Assembly (NCBI RefSeq): GCF_029024925.1
Contig: NZ_CP118962.1
Location: 1,954,001 to 2,018,000, forward strand
DNA length: 64,000 nt
Origin: Enterococcus faecalis
Lineage (GTDB): Bacteria; Bacillota; Bacilli; Lactobacillales; Enterococcaceae
Reading direction: 5' to 3'
The notes below the pieces were generated by a model. The model was given only the letters and a program-made list of their open reading frames with translations. It made no database searches and was not told where the DNA came from. Below, piece after piece: positions 52,803-61,654 of the stretch (the stretch's first letter is position 1; every line of letters starts with the position of its first letter). A program made the translations under genes and the position numbers.

Positions 52803-53612
52803 TTAACATCTAATCTGCTCTACCACTTCAATCGTTTGCTGCAATCTTTCTGGGTCACTTCCAAAACGTCCCAACAAGACACCGTCTAAATCTGCTAAAT
52901 CCAGCATAGTCTTGGTATTCTCTGGACTAACAGTTCCACCATAAACTACTCGAATATTATCCGCGTCCTTCCCAAATAGTTCAGTTAATGAATTCCTAAT
53001 AATGGCAACCGCTCGACTGATATGAGGCGCACTGGCAGCTTTGGTTTTCCCAACGGCCCAAGCAGGTGTATACGCTATCACGATTTTCTTCAATTTATCG
53101 CGATCAATTTGATATAAAGCATTGAAAATTCGTAAAAATAATTCTTCTTTTAGTTCTTGTACATAATTCGGATTCTTGATTTCATCAATGACGTTATTCG
53201 CATCTTTTTCTTCAATCTCGCCAATACAAACAATCGGGGAAATGTCATATGCTAAAGCAAGCTTCACTTTTTTATTAATCGTCTCATCTGTCTCATTGTA
53301 TAATTTTCTACGTTCCCAATGACCAAGTTCGACAAATTTCCCATGCATATCCACTAAGGATTGAATCGAAAATTCACCACTGAGTTCACCTTGATCGATC
53401 TCGGCCATATTTTGAGCACCGAAAGCAAATTGACTGCCTGTAAGAACTTTTGAAACTTGATGGATGGTACCCATTGATGGCAAAAGTACAACCTCAACTT
53501 TATGGTTTTCAGATTGATGGTTGAGAACATCAACAGCATACTCTTCTGCTTCAGAAATCAAGTTTTGCCTCATAGACCAATTCATAATTACGATGGGTTT
53601 TCTTTGTTCCAT
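52803..53612 (-). CDS. Triosephosphate isomerase homologue lacking catalytic Lys and Glu
   Basis: 269 residues of the TIM family. Conserved elements: VVYGGTVSPENT near the phosphate site, and GHWERR with the catalytic His98 (GHSERR in true enzymes). Two essential residues are replaced: the Lys of NWKMN is Ser13 (NWSMR), and the Glu base of YEPVWAIG is Thr182 (YTPAWAVG). So it is unlikely to be a normal isomerase; a different sugar-phosphate substrate or a non-enzymatic role fits better. Last gene of the operon. Start chosen at the ATG 53610-53612 (GGAG upstream); the ATG at 53627 is possible. Confidence 0.8.
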   Translation of the reverse strand: MEQRKPIVIMNWSMRQNLISEAEEYAVDVLNHQSENHKVEVVLLPSMGTIHQVSKVLTGSQFAFGAQNMAEIDQGELSGEFSIQSLVDMHGKFVELGHWERRKLYNETDETINKKVKLALAYDISPIVCIGEIEEKDANNVIDEIKNPNYVQELKEELFLRIFNALYQIDRDKLKKIVIAYTPAWAVGKTKAASAPHISRAVAIIRNSLTELFGKDADNIRVVYGGTVSPENTKTMLDLADLDGVLLGRFGSDPERLQQTIEVVEQIRC

Positions 53613-53685
53613 TTTGATCATCTCCATTGTTACTTCTATTTATTCTTACCTTAAAAATGACTATATAACTCACAGAAATCTGTAA

Positions 53686-54333
53686 TTACCTATTGGAGAA
53701 TGCCACCCAGTCTTTTTCAAACTGCTCGATACCCTTATCAGTTAACGGATGACTCCATAATTTCGGGAATAGATTACCAGGAATTGTCGCGATATCTGCA
53801 CCTAGTTCAGCCACTTTCTCCACATGTTCAAGTCCTCGAACACTCGCGGAAATAATTTCTGCTTTGTATCCATAGTTATCTAGTACTTTTCTCAAGTTTT
53901 TAATTAAAGCCATACTGTCAGTTCCAATATCATCTAAACGACCTAAAAATGGGCTGATATAAGTAGCGCCAGCTTTTGCGGCCATCAAACCTTGAGCTAC
54001 GGTAAAGACTAACGTTACATTGGTTTTGATTCCTTTTTTAGATAGAGTGTTTACTGCTTTCAATCCTTGTTCTGTCATCGGGATCTTGACGACAACATTA
54101 CGTGCCCACTTTGCAAGCACTTCTGCTTCGGCGATCATTTCTTCAGCTTGCGATCCTGTTACTTCCGCACTTACAGGCCCATCGACGAGAGAACAAATTT
54201 CTTTGATGACCTCTTCAAAATCTCGTCCTTCTTTAGCAATAATTGTTGGATTCGTCGTTACTCCATCAACTAAACCCAACTCATTGATTCGTTTGATTTC
54301 ATCTACATTTGCCGTATCTAAGAAAAATTTCAT
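53686..54333 (-). CDS. Transaldolase-like fructose-6-phosphate aldolase (FSA/TalC family)
   Basis: 215 residues, the short FSA-type transaldolase. The Schiff-base lysine is Lys83 in [22 protein letters not shown] and [10 protein letters not shown] are family motifs. Members cleave fructose 6-phosphate to dihydroxyacetone and glyceraldehyde 3-phosphate, or act as transaldolases. It lies between the KDPG-type aldolase and the TIM homologue, suggesting a shared phosphosugar breakdown route. Confidence 0.9.
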   Translation of the reverse strand: MKFFLDTANVDEIKRINELGLVDGVTTNPTIIAKEGRDFEEVIKEICSLVDGPVSAEVTGSQAEEMIAEAEVLAKWARNVVVKIPMTEQGLKAVNTLSKKGIKTNVTLVFTVAQGLMAAKAGATYISPFLGRLDDIGTDSMALIKNLRKVLDNYGYKAEIISASVRGLEHVEKVAELGADIATIPGNLFPKLWSHPLTDKGIEQFEKDWVAFSNR

Positions 54334-54403
54334 TATTAACCTCTTTCCGCGATTTTCTTTCAGCGTTCATTTTTTAAAGACACTATCCCCTTTGTCAATA
54401 GGG

Positions 54404-55069
54404 CTAGTTTGAGACATTATTTTCTCTTACAATGCTCATCATTTCCAAGGCATGTTTGGTAATCGTCGCAAAATCACCTGTATCAATCAAACGTTTATCC
54501 GTTAAATAGCCGCTAATCCCAGCACCGCTGAAACCTAGATCAAGATAGTCTTGCAAGTTATCAGGTGTGACTCCTGCTGTTGCGACTAGTTTAATATGAT
54601 TGATTGGCCCAAGAATGTCCTTGATATATCCTATCCCCAAAGCTCTAACAGGGAACACCTTGACAAAATCTGCACCCGCTTCATTCGCTGAGATTATCTC
54701 GCTTGGTGTTAGCGCCCCAGGCATCGAGACCATATCTAATTCTTTTGTTCGTTTGATAACACTTGAATTCGTATTAGGCGAGATAATATATTCTGCTCCT
54801 GCTTGGTGAGCGGCTTCAACTTGTTCAATGGACAGAACAGTACCCGCTCCAATTTTAACTTCATTTCCAAACTCCTTAACCAGCGAGGCGATGGCCTTTG
54901 GAGTCTTAGTCAAACATTCAGGATCTCCTTGATCAAAAGTAACTTCTACAAGCTTTACTCCACCATCGTTTAGCGCGGACACCAAGTTAATAAGCTTTTC
55001 CCCATAAGTTCCTCGACAAATTGCAATTACTTTATTCTTTTCGATGAAATCGTTCATTTCTAGTTTCAT
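54404..55069 (-). CDS. KDPG/KHG-type aldolase
   Basis: 221 residues of the Eda family, which splits 2-keto-3-deoxy-phospho-sugar acids to pyruvate and glyceraldehyde 3-phosphate. Glu42 (VEVTF) and the Schiff-base Lys137 (ADFVKVFP) are in place, with the phosphate loop VATAGVTPDN. Its ATG overlaps the EIIC stop (TAATG), so translation is coupled to the transporter. Which acid it uses is unknown. Confidence 0.9.
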   Translation of the reverse strand: MKLEMNDFIEKNKVIAICRGTYGEKLINLVSALNDGGVKLVEVTFDQGDPECLTKTPKAIASLVKEFGNEVKIGAGTVLSIEQVEAAHQAGAEYIISPNTNSSVIKRTKELDMVSMPGALTPSEIISANEAGADFVKVFPVRALGIGYIKDILGPINHIKLVATAGVTPDNLQDYLDLGFSGAGISGYLTDKRLIDTGDFATITKHALEMMSIVRENNVSN

Positions 55070-56169
55070 TAGGCTTTCTCCTTTGTTAAATCCGCCACTT
55101 GACTCTTATTTTTCTTTTTTGCTGGTGTTTCTTCTAAAGCCGGCTTTAAAAAGCCAAGTATCAACGCTGTCACTAATGATCCAATTATAATTGCAGCAAT
55201 AAACCATAGTTTATTGTCAACAACCGGTAATACAACAAATCCACCATGAGGAACATAGCATTTCACATTCCCAATCGCTCCAATTACACATCCTACCGCT
55301 GTCCCAATCATTGTTGAAGGCAAGATTCGTTTCATATCACTAACTACGAAGGGAATGGCTCCTTCAGTAATTCCAATACATCCCATGATTCCAGCAGCAA
55401 CCGCCGCATCCCGATCACCTTCAGTAAATTTCTTTTTAAAGAATAATGTCGCTAAAAAGATCCCAATAGGTGGAATAGCCACGGCGATTCTAAACATACC
55501 GTTCGGTTCATAAATACCTTCATTCATAAGTGCAAGTGTAAACATCGAAACTGATTTGGTGATTGGTCCTCCCATGTCGACTTCTCCGAACAATCCAATA
55601 AATACTGCCAATAAAATGGCACTGCTACCGTTTAGACTGCTCATGATACTAGTTAATCCGTTCATCAAAAATGCCAATGGTGTGGCAACAACATAGATGT
55701 AAATCAAACCTAGAATAAAAACCGAAATGGTTGGTATGATCAGAATCGGTAAAATGGTTTTAATCGTTTTGCTAACTTTCCATTTTTTCATCCATTTGAC
55801 CAAATATCCTGCAGCAACACCTAGAAGCATCGCCCCTAAAAATCCTGACTTTACTTCCACATCATTTACAGTAACAGGATTATTAGCAAGGAACCCTAGA
55901 ATCATCCCTGGCGCCAAACCAGGCTTACCCGCAATTGAATATGCGATATAGCCGCCCAAAATAGGAATCATCATTGCAAAAGCTGCTTTACCTAAAAGGT
56001 TAATGTTCTGCATTAATTCGTTAGTAACAACAACTCCTGTATCGCTTTTTTCTCCAGTAGCAAGTGAGATGGCCAACATGATACCACCAGCAACTACTGC
56101 AGGCATCATGAAAGAAACCCCACTTAAAAATGATTTTTGAACTTCCTTTAAAGTAGCTTTGATATTCAT
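55069..56169 (-). CDS. PTS fructose-family EIIC permease
   Basis: 366 residues with about 9-10 membrane helices, of the fructose/mannitol family IIC type. The start KSFLSGVSFMMPAVVAGGIMLA and the loop GEVDMGGPITKSVSMF, with GITEGAIPFVVSD, are family hallmarks of the sugar-binding region. It is separated from its EIIB and EIIA genes, which precede it. Fructose itself is not certain, since frw-like permeases of this class carry other hexoses or keto-sugars. Confidence 0.93.
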   Translation of the reverse strand: MNIKATLKEVQKSFLSGVSFMMPAVVAGGIMLAISLATGEKSDTGVVVTNELMQNINLLGKAAFAMMIPILGGYIAYSIAGKPGLAPGMILGFLANNPVTVNDVEVKSGFLGAMLLGVAAGYLVKWMKKWKVSKTIKTILPILIIPTISVFILGLIYIYVVATPLAFLMNGLTSIMSSLNGSSAILLAVFIGLFGEVDMGGPITKSVSMFTLALMNEGIYEPNGMFRIAVAIPPIGIFLATLFFKKKFTEGDRDAAVAAGIMGCIGITEGAIPFVVSDMKRILPSTMIGTAVGCVIGAIGNVKCYVPHGGFVVLPVVDNKLWFIAAIIIGSLVTALILGFLKPALEETPAKKKNKSQVADLTKEKA

Positions 56170-56186
56170 TTTATCCTCCTTTATTT

Positions 56187-56498
56187 TTACCCATTTACTA
56201 ACTTCTCAGCAGCATCCAATACTTTCGCAGGATACGAAATAGCATCATTGACATCAGCATTTAAAACTAATTTATCTTCAAAACGTTCTTCATTCTCAAT
56301 AAAGACAGATACCGCCAAAATGACTACATCTGCTTCTTCAGCTTCTTCCTCAGTAACCTCATTCTCGATCCCGATGCTGCCTTGAGTTTCAATTTTGATT
56401 TCATGTCCTCTCTTTTTTCCTTCTTTTTCCAATGCTTCTTGAGCCATGTATGTGTGGGCTACTCCTGTAGGACATGCCGATACTCCAACGATTTTCAT
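56187..56498 (-). CDS. PTS fructose-family EIIB
   Basis: 103 residues. The phosphorylated Cys9 is in the loop SACPTGVAHTYMA. It accepts phosphate from EIIA and passes it to the sugar carried by EIIC. It follows the EIIA stop by one base and precedes EIIC by 17. Full length for a free-standing EIIB-fructose. Confidence 0.95.
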   Translation of the reverse strand: MKIVGVSACPTGVAHTYMAQEALEKEGKKRGHEIKIETQGSIGIENEVTEEEAEEADVVILAVSVFIENEERFEDKLVLNADVNDAISYPAKVLDAAEKLVNG

Positions 56499-56499
56499 A

Positions 56500-56952
56500 T
56501 TAAATTCCTCCTATTTTCTTTTCTACTTGATATAGTGAATCTAAAATTGACTCTTTGCTCCCAGTTAATAAATCATTTCTAAAACCTTCATCTAAAAGCT
56601 TTTTGCTGATTTCAGCGAGTACTTTCAAATGAAAAGTCGTTTTATTCTCTTCTGGTATTCCTAGCATAAACACCAATTCAACTGTATTACCATTTGTATC
56701 CCATTGAATTGGTTGGTTCGTTCTAAGAAAACAGATAAAAGGATTGATTACTTCTTTTGATTTCCCATGAGGGATACTTACGTCATAGCCGATCGCTGTA
56801 GAAAATTCTTCTTCTCTTTTGTTTACAGCTTTAATATAATTTGCGCTATTTTTTAAATAGCCGAACTCTTTTGCCTTTTCTGATAAATAATGAATGATGG
56901 ATTTCTTATTTGTTAACGCCGAATCCAAAACGATTAAACCTTCATCAATCAA
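56500..56952 (-). CDS. PTS EIIA, fructose/mannitol type
   Basis: 150 residues of the EIIA-2 fold. The phosphorylated His62 is in VSIPHGKS. The gene begins inside the end of the regulator gene (8-base overlap), so both are translated together. It receives phosphate from HPr. Confidence 0.95.
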   Translation of the reverse strand: MIDEGLIVLDSALTNKKSIIHYLSEKAKEFGYLKNSANYIKAVNKREEEFSTAIGYDVSIPHGKSKEVINPFICFLRTNQPIQWDTNGNTVELVFMLGIPEENKTTFHLKVLAEISKKLLDEGFRNDLLTGSKESILDSLYQVEKKIGGI

Positions 56953-58903
56953 TTGTTTGACCTCCTAATACTTTCACTATTTCTTCTTCATCTTTGCTAA
57001 AGATAAAACGATCGATATTTTTCTTCGTCTCAACGATCCGATAGATTTCTGATAATATTCCTTTAATATGCTTTAAATCCTTTTCTGCAACACAGATCAT
57101 TAAAACAGTGTTGATCATTCGAAAATTCCAACGTATTGGTTTTACTAATGTCATAATTACTAATTTGCTTTCCTTAACTGTTGATGGTGAAGGATGTGGA
57201 ATCGCCGCCCCAATTGGAAGATCTGTCACCCCTAGCTTCTCTCTATCCCAAATTGCCTGTTCGAACGAATCCGTAACGAAATCATTTTGCAAAAGCTTTT
57301 GAGTGATCCTTTTGATGCATTGTTCTTTAGTAGCAACTGTTTCGTTCAAAAAAATCAAATCTGAATCGATTATTTTTCCTAAGTGCTCAAACGGTTGATC
57401 GTTTACTTCTTCCTCATAAAATAAATCTAGATAAGTCGCGGAAACTTTTTTTAGATCTTGTTTACTCATTAGCGGGGAAACATACGTTACAGGAACATCA
57501 ATTTTTTCTAATTGTACTGAAGAGATCACCAAATCAATTTTATTCAAATCTCTTTTATAGAGTGTTCGTAATGAGACAACTTCAACTATATCCTGTGGAG
57601 AGAATACCCTTTTTAAACGATTGGCAATCAGCTCTGATGTTCCGATTCCAGTAGGACAAACAATTAATATCTTACGATTTGCCGACAACCGATCGATGGC
57701 CCCTTGAAAATGGATCATCATGAACGCGACCTCATCATCGGTTAAGCGAATATCTAATTCCTTTTCAATCCCGGCCAATATTAGCCAAGTTGTACTGTAT
57801 AACACAGAATACTCTCGCTTTATTTCCTCCAAAAGCGGATTACTGACAGGAACGTTCAATTTAGAACGATATATCATGGACACCAAGTGATAAAGAATGT
57901 TCATGTAGAGTTTTTCATCTCTGGTTAAGTCAACCTGAATTGAATCACTCATCTTCTGAATCATCTTTCTTACCACAGCATCGTATTCCTTCTGAATTGC
58001 TAAATCTCTCAAACGTGGTTCGAAGCCATGAGCCACTAATTGTCGATTGAAGTATTCAAAATCGTTTGAATCTAGCTTGATACTGTTATCCAGTTCAAGA
58101 TTCTCTACTAATTCATTTGCTAAAAAGAAAGTTTTAAGCGACTCCACATTTTCAAATAAAAAATTATCTTGATATTCAATATGAAAACCTTCCTGCAAAC
58201 GAAGAACAAATATACTGATTGACAATACTAATGATTGAAAATGATCATCAGACAATTTATCGATATTAAAGTGATCATTTGTTTGCAGAAGTCCAGAAAC
58301 TTTTTTGATGATGTCCTTAGGTAAAAAACTGAATAATAAGCTGGGAAATTGAACTCTATAGCTATTGGTTAAGTCTGATTTATCAATGATAAAGTAAGCA
58401 TATTGTTTAATTGCCTTTTGTATCTCAGACTCATTTCCGTTTACCTTTGTTCCATTATTATCAGAACGAATCGTGACCGAACTTCCTTCAATAACAGTCT
58501 GTATTTGATCTAAGTCATTTGAGATCGAGGTTCTGCTGACGAGAAACTCATCAGATAATAGTTGGTAAGACACCTTTTTGTTTCTCAATAATAAATATTC
58601 CGCCATTTTGATTTGCCGCTCGAGTGGAAGCTGATTGAAGTCTATTTGAGTTGAAGCTTCACCAAAAATTTTTAATATTTCATCATTTGACAAATCAGAC
58701 TTACTTAGAAAAATACCTTTACCTTGCCGTTTCAAGATTTCAATTTTCCTTTTTTTTAATGCCTTATTCAGTTCATCAATGTCTTTATACAATGTACGAT
58801 CGGAGATAGATAAAATCTTGGAGAAATGATTTACCGGTAAAAAATCTTTTTGCTCCAAAAGCAATCTCAATAATTTATGTTGACGCTTGCTTATTTCATG
58901 CAT
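56945..58903 (-). CDS. PRD-containing PTS-responsive transcriptional regulator (BglG/MtlR type)
   Basis: 652 residues: an N-terminal HTH (LLRLLLEQKDFLPVNHFSKIL..SDRTLYKDI), a second HTH (about 85-150), two PTS regulation domains (about 180-390, with His in HFQSL and HFQGAIDR), an EIIB-galactitol-like domain (IVCPTGIGTSE near 410), and an EIIA-2 domain with His in AAIPHPSPS. Such activators are switched by HPr and EIIB phosphorylation according to sugar supply. It is the first gene of the operon and probably activates it. Confidence 0.92.
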   Translation of the reverse strand: MHEISKRQHKLLRLLLEQKDFLPVNHFSKILSISDRTLYKDIDELNKALKKRKIEILKRQGKGIFLSKSDLSNDEILKIFGEASTQIDFNQLPLERQIKMAEYLLLRNKKVSYQLLSDEFLVSRTSISNDLDQIQTVIEGSSVTIRSDNNGTKVNGNESEIQKAIKQYAYFIIDKSDLTNSYRVQFPSLLFSFLPKDIIKKVSGLLQTNDHFNIDKLSDDHFQSLVLSISIFVLRLQEGFHIEYQDNFLFENVESLKTFFLANELVENLELDNSIKLDSNDFEYFNRQLVAHGFEPRLRDLAIQKEYDAVVRKMIQKMSDSIQVDLTRDEKLYMNILYHLVSMIYRSKLNVPVSNPLLEEIKREYSVLYSTTWLILAGIEKELDIRLTDDEVAFMMIHFQGAIDRLSANRKILIVCPTGIGTSELIANRLKRVFSPQDIVEVVSLRTLYKRDLNKIDLVISSVQLEKIDVPVTYVSPLMSKQDLKKVSATYLDLFYEEEVNDQPFEHLGKIIDSDLIFLNETVATKEQCIKRITQKLLQNDFVTDSFEQAIWDREKLGVTDLPIGAAIPHPSPSTVKESKLVIMTLVKPIRWNFRMINTVLMICVAEKDLKHIKGILSEIYRIVETKKNIDRFIFSKDEEEIVKVLGGQTID

Positions 58904-58920
58904 GATTTTTCTCCTTTCTA

Positions 58921-58933
58921 GGGAGCGCTTCCC
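58921..58933. promoter_or_regulatory. Imperfect cre-like palindrome before the PTS operon
   Basis: GGGAGCGCTTCCC sits 18 bases upstream of the regulator ATG. It has the CG core and inverted arms of a CcpA site but several mismatches to the consensus. CcpA control is therefore only a possibility. Confidence 0.35.
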
Positions 58934-59118
58934 TGTATCTGTAATTTATCATTTTATTCTACATTTGGATATCACATCTCGTTTCAAGATGGTTCCTGAA
59001 GTTTTCTAAACATATTGAAAATATAGGATCATAAAACCAATTTCATACAGTAAGCAATTTTTTTATCAAATAAGAAATTCTTTTAATGTCTGTCTCTTCA
59101 AATCCTCTATACAAAGAG

Positions 59119-59167
59119 AAACAGATTGCCCTTATCTGTTTGACAAAATAAGAGCAATCCGTTTCTA
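59119..59167 (-). terminator. Terminator-like hairpin after the GH1 remnant
   Basis: AAACAGATTGCCCTTAT and ATAAGAGCAATCCGTTT pair with two mismatches, just beyond the GH1 stop codon on the minus strand. Confidence 0.6.
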
Positions 59168-59182
59168 CTAAATGTTTAAGAA

Positions 59183-59417
59183 TTAATACGATAAATCTTC
59201 CCCATTAGTTGCAATAACCTTTTTATACCAGTCAAATGATGCTTTCTTGATTCTCTTCTTCGTTCCCTTACCTTCATTATCCATATCTGTATATACGAAC
59301 CCGTAGCGTTTTGTCATTTCCCCGGTTGCTAAAGAGACCAGATCAATTGGCGCTCATGGTGTATACCCCATTACAGGAATCTTGTCTAAATTAATTGCAT
59401 TGCTTATTTGTGTGATG
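59183..59417 (-). pseudogene. 6-phospho-beta-glucosidase (GH1), C-terminal remnant
   Basis: The minus strand reads ITQISNAINLDKIPVMGYTP, stop, then APIDLVSLATGEMTKRYGF and onward to WYKKVIATNGEDLSY. This is the C-terminus of GH1 phospho-beta-glucosidases. The conserved Trp after YTP (MGYTPWGPIDL) is TGA at 59354-59356. About 390 N-terminal residues are missing, cut by the IS3-type remnant. Recognised by pattern; no other part is present. Confidence 0.85.
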
Positions 59418-60209
59418 TGGTCGGGGGTGCGGACATAATCCTGGACTAAAAATGAACTTAGGAGGAATATCCGTATGTTTTCCCACGAAGAACGTGTAAA
59501 AGCAATTCAGTTATTTTTAAAATATGATTGCTCCTACGCCGCTACCATTCGGAAATTAGGTTATCCGTCCGTTGGAGCACTACGTCAATGGTATAAAGAA
59601 TATTTGGTATCTGGAGAGCTCCATCAGGAACTCCGGAAGAAGTCAAAGTATTCTGAAGAACAAAAAAGAGTCGCTGTGAATCATTATTTTGAATATGGTC
59701 AATGTTATGCACGAACCATTCGAATGCTTGGTTACCCAAATAAAGGCTCCTTACGACAATGGTGTGAAGAACTCGCACCAGGTGCTAGAAAACTTCGAAA
59801 AAGTGCGGTAAAGTTAACCAAAGATCAAAAAGAAGACGTGTTGAAAAAGTTCTATAAACCTCAAACCAACAGAAAAGGCTTAGCTGAAGCTGAAGGAATC
59901 AGTAGGGTTGCTCTATATCAATGGAAGGCCACTTATCTTGGAAAGGATTTCCCTCTGCCCATGACTTCAAAAAATCAAGGAAAACAAAAAGAATTACTTT
60001 TAAAGGAAGTAGAAGAGTTACAAGAACAAGTACACCAATTGCAGCTTGAGAAAGCATTACTCGAAGGAGCAGCTGAACTACTAAAAAAAGGAAAAGGCAT
60101 CAATCTACTTCGTCTATCAAATCAAGAAAAGACTCTATTGATTGATGCCTTACGAAATCAATTCAACTTGAAAGATCTTCTTCAACAGCTCCAGTTGTCT
60201 AAGATTTGA
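59418..60209 (+). mobile_element. IS3-family element remnant (orfA side only)
   Basis: The left end begins about TGGTCGGGGGTGCGGACATA, directly after the GH1 remnant. Only orfA is present; orfB with the DDE domain and the right inverted repeat are missing, and DeoR-type sequence begins at once. It is a deletion relic. Confidence 0.75.
59475..60209 (+). CDS. IS3-family OrfA (helix-turn-helix protein), orphan
   Basis: 244 residues with three consecutive helix-turn-helix repeats (SYAATIRKLGYPSVGALRQWYKEYL, then YARTIRMLGYPNKGSLRQW, then GLAEAEGISRVALYQWKATY) and a leucine-zipper-like coiled coil at 170-205 (ELLLKEVEELQEQVHQLQLEK is one heptad run, shown in part). It is the DNA-binding partner of an IS3 transposase. 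AGGAGG precedes the ATG. The catalytic OrfB is absent, so it is inactive for transposition. Confidence 0.85.
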   Translation: MFSHEERVKAIQLFLKYDCSYAATIRKLGYPSVGALRQWYKEYLVSGELHQELRKKSKYSEEQKRVAVNHYFEYGQCYARTIRMLGYPNKGSLRQWCEELAPGARKLRKSAVKLTKDQKEDVLKKFYKPQTNRKGLAEAEGISRVALYQWKATYLGKDFPLPMTSKNQGKQKELLLKEVEELQEQVHQLQLEKALLEGAAELLKKGKGINLLRLSNQEKTLLIDALRNQFNLKDLLQQLQLSKI

Positions 60210-60538
60210 TACTAACACCAAACTCTCTAACAGAACAATTTGTCTATGATTTTTCTTTCTTTTCTTGTCGTGGAATCGACCTAGACGGGGTTTATGAAGC
60301 TAGCTTGGGACAAGCTAAAATCAAACAACAAATAATGAGACGGTCAAAACATTCTATTTTACTAGTTGATGAACACAAATTTGACTCGCCTCACTTTTAC
60401 AAAATTGCTGATTTCGCTGATTCTCACTCAGTAATAACAAATACTTTACCGACAGAAGATTATCAAAAGAGAATCGATGATGGAATCACTGATTTTATTT
60501 GGTTGAACCCGAAACTTAGGAGCCAACCAAATGAATAG
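60210..60538 (+). pseudogene. DeoR-family sugar regulator, C-terminal fragment
   Basis: About 108 residues matching the end of the DeoR ligand domain: FFSCRGIDLDGVYEASLGQAKIKQQI and ILLVDEHKFD are standard motifs of the isomerase-like sensor domain. The N-terminal DNA-binding half is missing, replaced by the IS3-type remnant. It is a dead repressor, possibly of a neighbouring sugar operon. Confidence 0.85.
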
Positions 60539-60552
60539 TAATTGAGCCTCAT

Positions 60553-60589
60553 AAAAAAAGGCGATCCACCTCAGATGGATTGCCTTTTT
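60553..60589. terminator. Bidirectional terminator after the DgoD operon
   Basis: AAAAAGGCGATCC and GGATTGCCTTTTT form a stem between the DeoR fragment and the phosphatase gene. Confidence 0.85.
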
Positions 60590-60606
60590 AATATAAATAT
60601 CATTAA

Positions 60607-61143
60607 TTAATATCGTTTCCTTTCGTACCTCAACAGCTGAGTATTGTCCACATTGAATTTCAAGAAGTCAATCATCGTCTTCCCATGAAAATAATTGTCA
60701 ATCACCCGAATCAAGGCATTGTGACACACCAACAAAACATCTTCGTCACTTTGTTCCAACTCTGCCAGCAAAGGATACACCCGACCGGCAACATCCATGA
60801 TGGATTCGCCGTCTGGTAATGGTAGCGAGAATTCCACACGAACCTTTTGGAATTCCGGTGTTTCAATTGGTAAGCCATCATACTGTCCAAAATCCATCTC
60901 AATTAGGCGCGGTTCCACCTCAATGGGTACCGACACTTTTTCATTAATGATTCGGGCCGTTTCCTGGGCCCGCCTCAATGGTGAGACATAGATTTTAGTG
61001 ATTGGCTGCTCCAAGTCGCTGACCAATTGAGCCAATTCCTCTGCTTGAGCATAACCGACTTCCGTCAGCTCAATATCCGCATGACCGCAAATTTTGCCGT
61101 CCACATTATATTGGGTCTGACCATGACGTGCTACGTAAATCAT
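60607..61143 (-). CDS. Histidine phosphatase superfamily protein
   Basis: 178 residues of the phosphoglycerate-mutase-like phosphatases. The catalytic RHG is residues 6-8 (YVARHGQTQYN), with a second His in LLVCHNALIRV and Arg in PLRRAQETA. It probably removes phosphate from a sugar phosphate, or is a housekeeping phosphatase carried in the operon. The ATG overlaps the end of the upstream gene (4 bases), so translation is coupled. It lies in the GC-richer block. Confidence 0.9.
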   Translation of the reverse strand: MIYVARHGQTQYNVDGKICGHADIELTEVGYAQAEELAQLVSDLEQPITKIYVSPLRRAQETARIINEKVSVPIEVEPRLIEMDFGQYDGLPIETPEFQKVRVEFSLPLPDGESIMDVAGRVYPLLAELEQSDEDVLLVCHNALIRVIDNYFHGKTMIDFLKFNVDNTQLLRYERKRY

Positions 61144-61631
61144 CGGGCACTCCCCTTTGCAAGCGGACGTTTCTCATCCGCCATTTCACCCAGAACCAGC
61201 TCTGAATCAGTGGCCAATTGTTGTAAAGCCGCCACCATCTCAGCTTGCGATTTGCCAAAGACCAGGGAGAAAGAATTATTCTTACTCTTGTAGAAGGAAA
61301 CAAAAGAGTTGCCACCAGCTAATTCTTCAATTTGAATTTGGGGGTAGCGGGCAAACTCGCCGTTCAAGACACCTAGTTTAACGACTCCTTCTTGTGACAA
61401 GCCTTCTTTTAAGAAACCATTGATCAGGATAATAGCGGCAAAAGCCCCCAGTTTGATTTGATCCGCCAGATTACTTGGCCAAAAGATTACAAGTATCGCT
61501 ACCGTCAATGCGATACTCAAACCCATACGAATCCAGCTGGTTTGAGCCGCCACGATAATTTTCTTTTGATCTTTTACTTGTAAGACGACCAACAATCCTA
61601 AAAAGCCTGCAATCACTAGTGCTTCTGCCAT
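61140..61631 (-). CDS. Small membrane protein of unknown function
   Basis: 163 residues with three N-terminal membrane helices (about 5-18, 30-50, 58-75) and a soluble C-terminal domain of about 85 residues (QIQIEELAGGNSFVSFYKSKN). No recognised family. It lies between the dehydratase and phosphatase genes in one operon. It could be an accessory of the sugar transporter, but nothing shows that. Confidence 0.7.
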   Translation of the reverse strand: MAEALVIAGFLGLLVVLQVKDQKKIIVAAQTSWIRMGLSIALTVAILVIFWPSNLADQIKLGAFAAIILINGFLKEGLSQEGVVKLGVLNGEFARYPQIQIEELAGGNSFVSFYKSKNNSFSLVFGKSQAEMVAALQQLATDSELVLGEMADEKRPLAKGSAR

Positions 61632-61654
61632 TTTCTATCATCCTTTACTTATTT

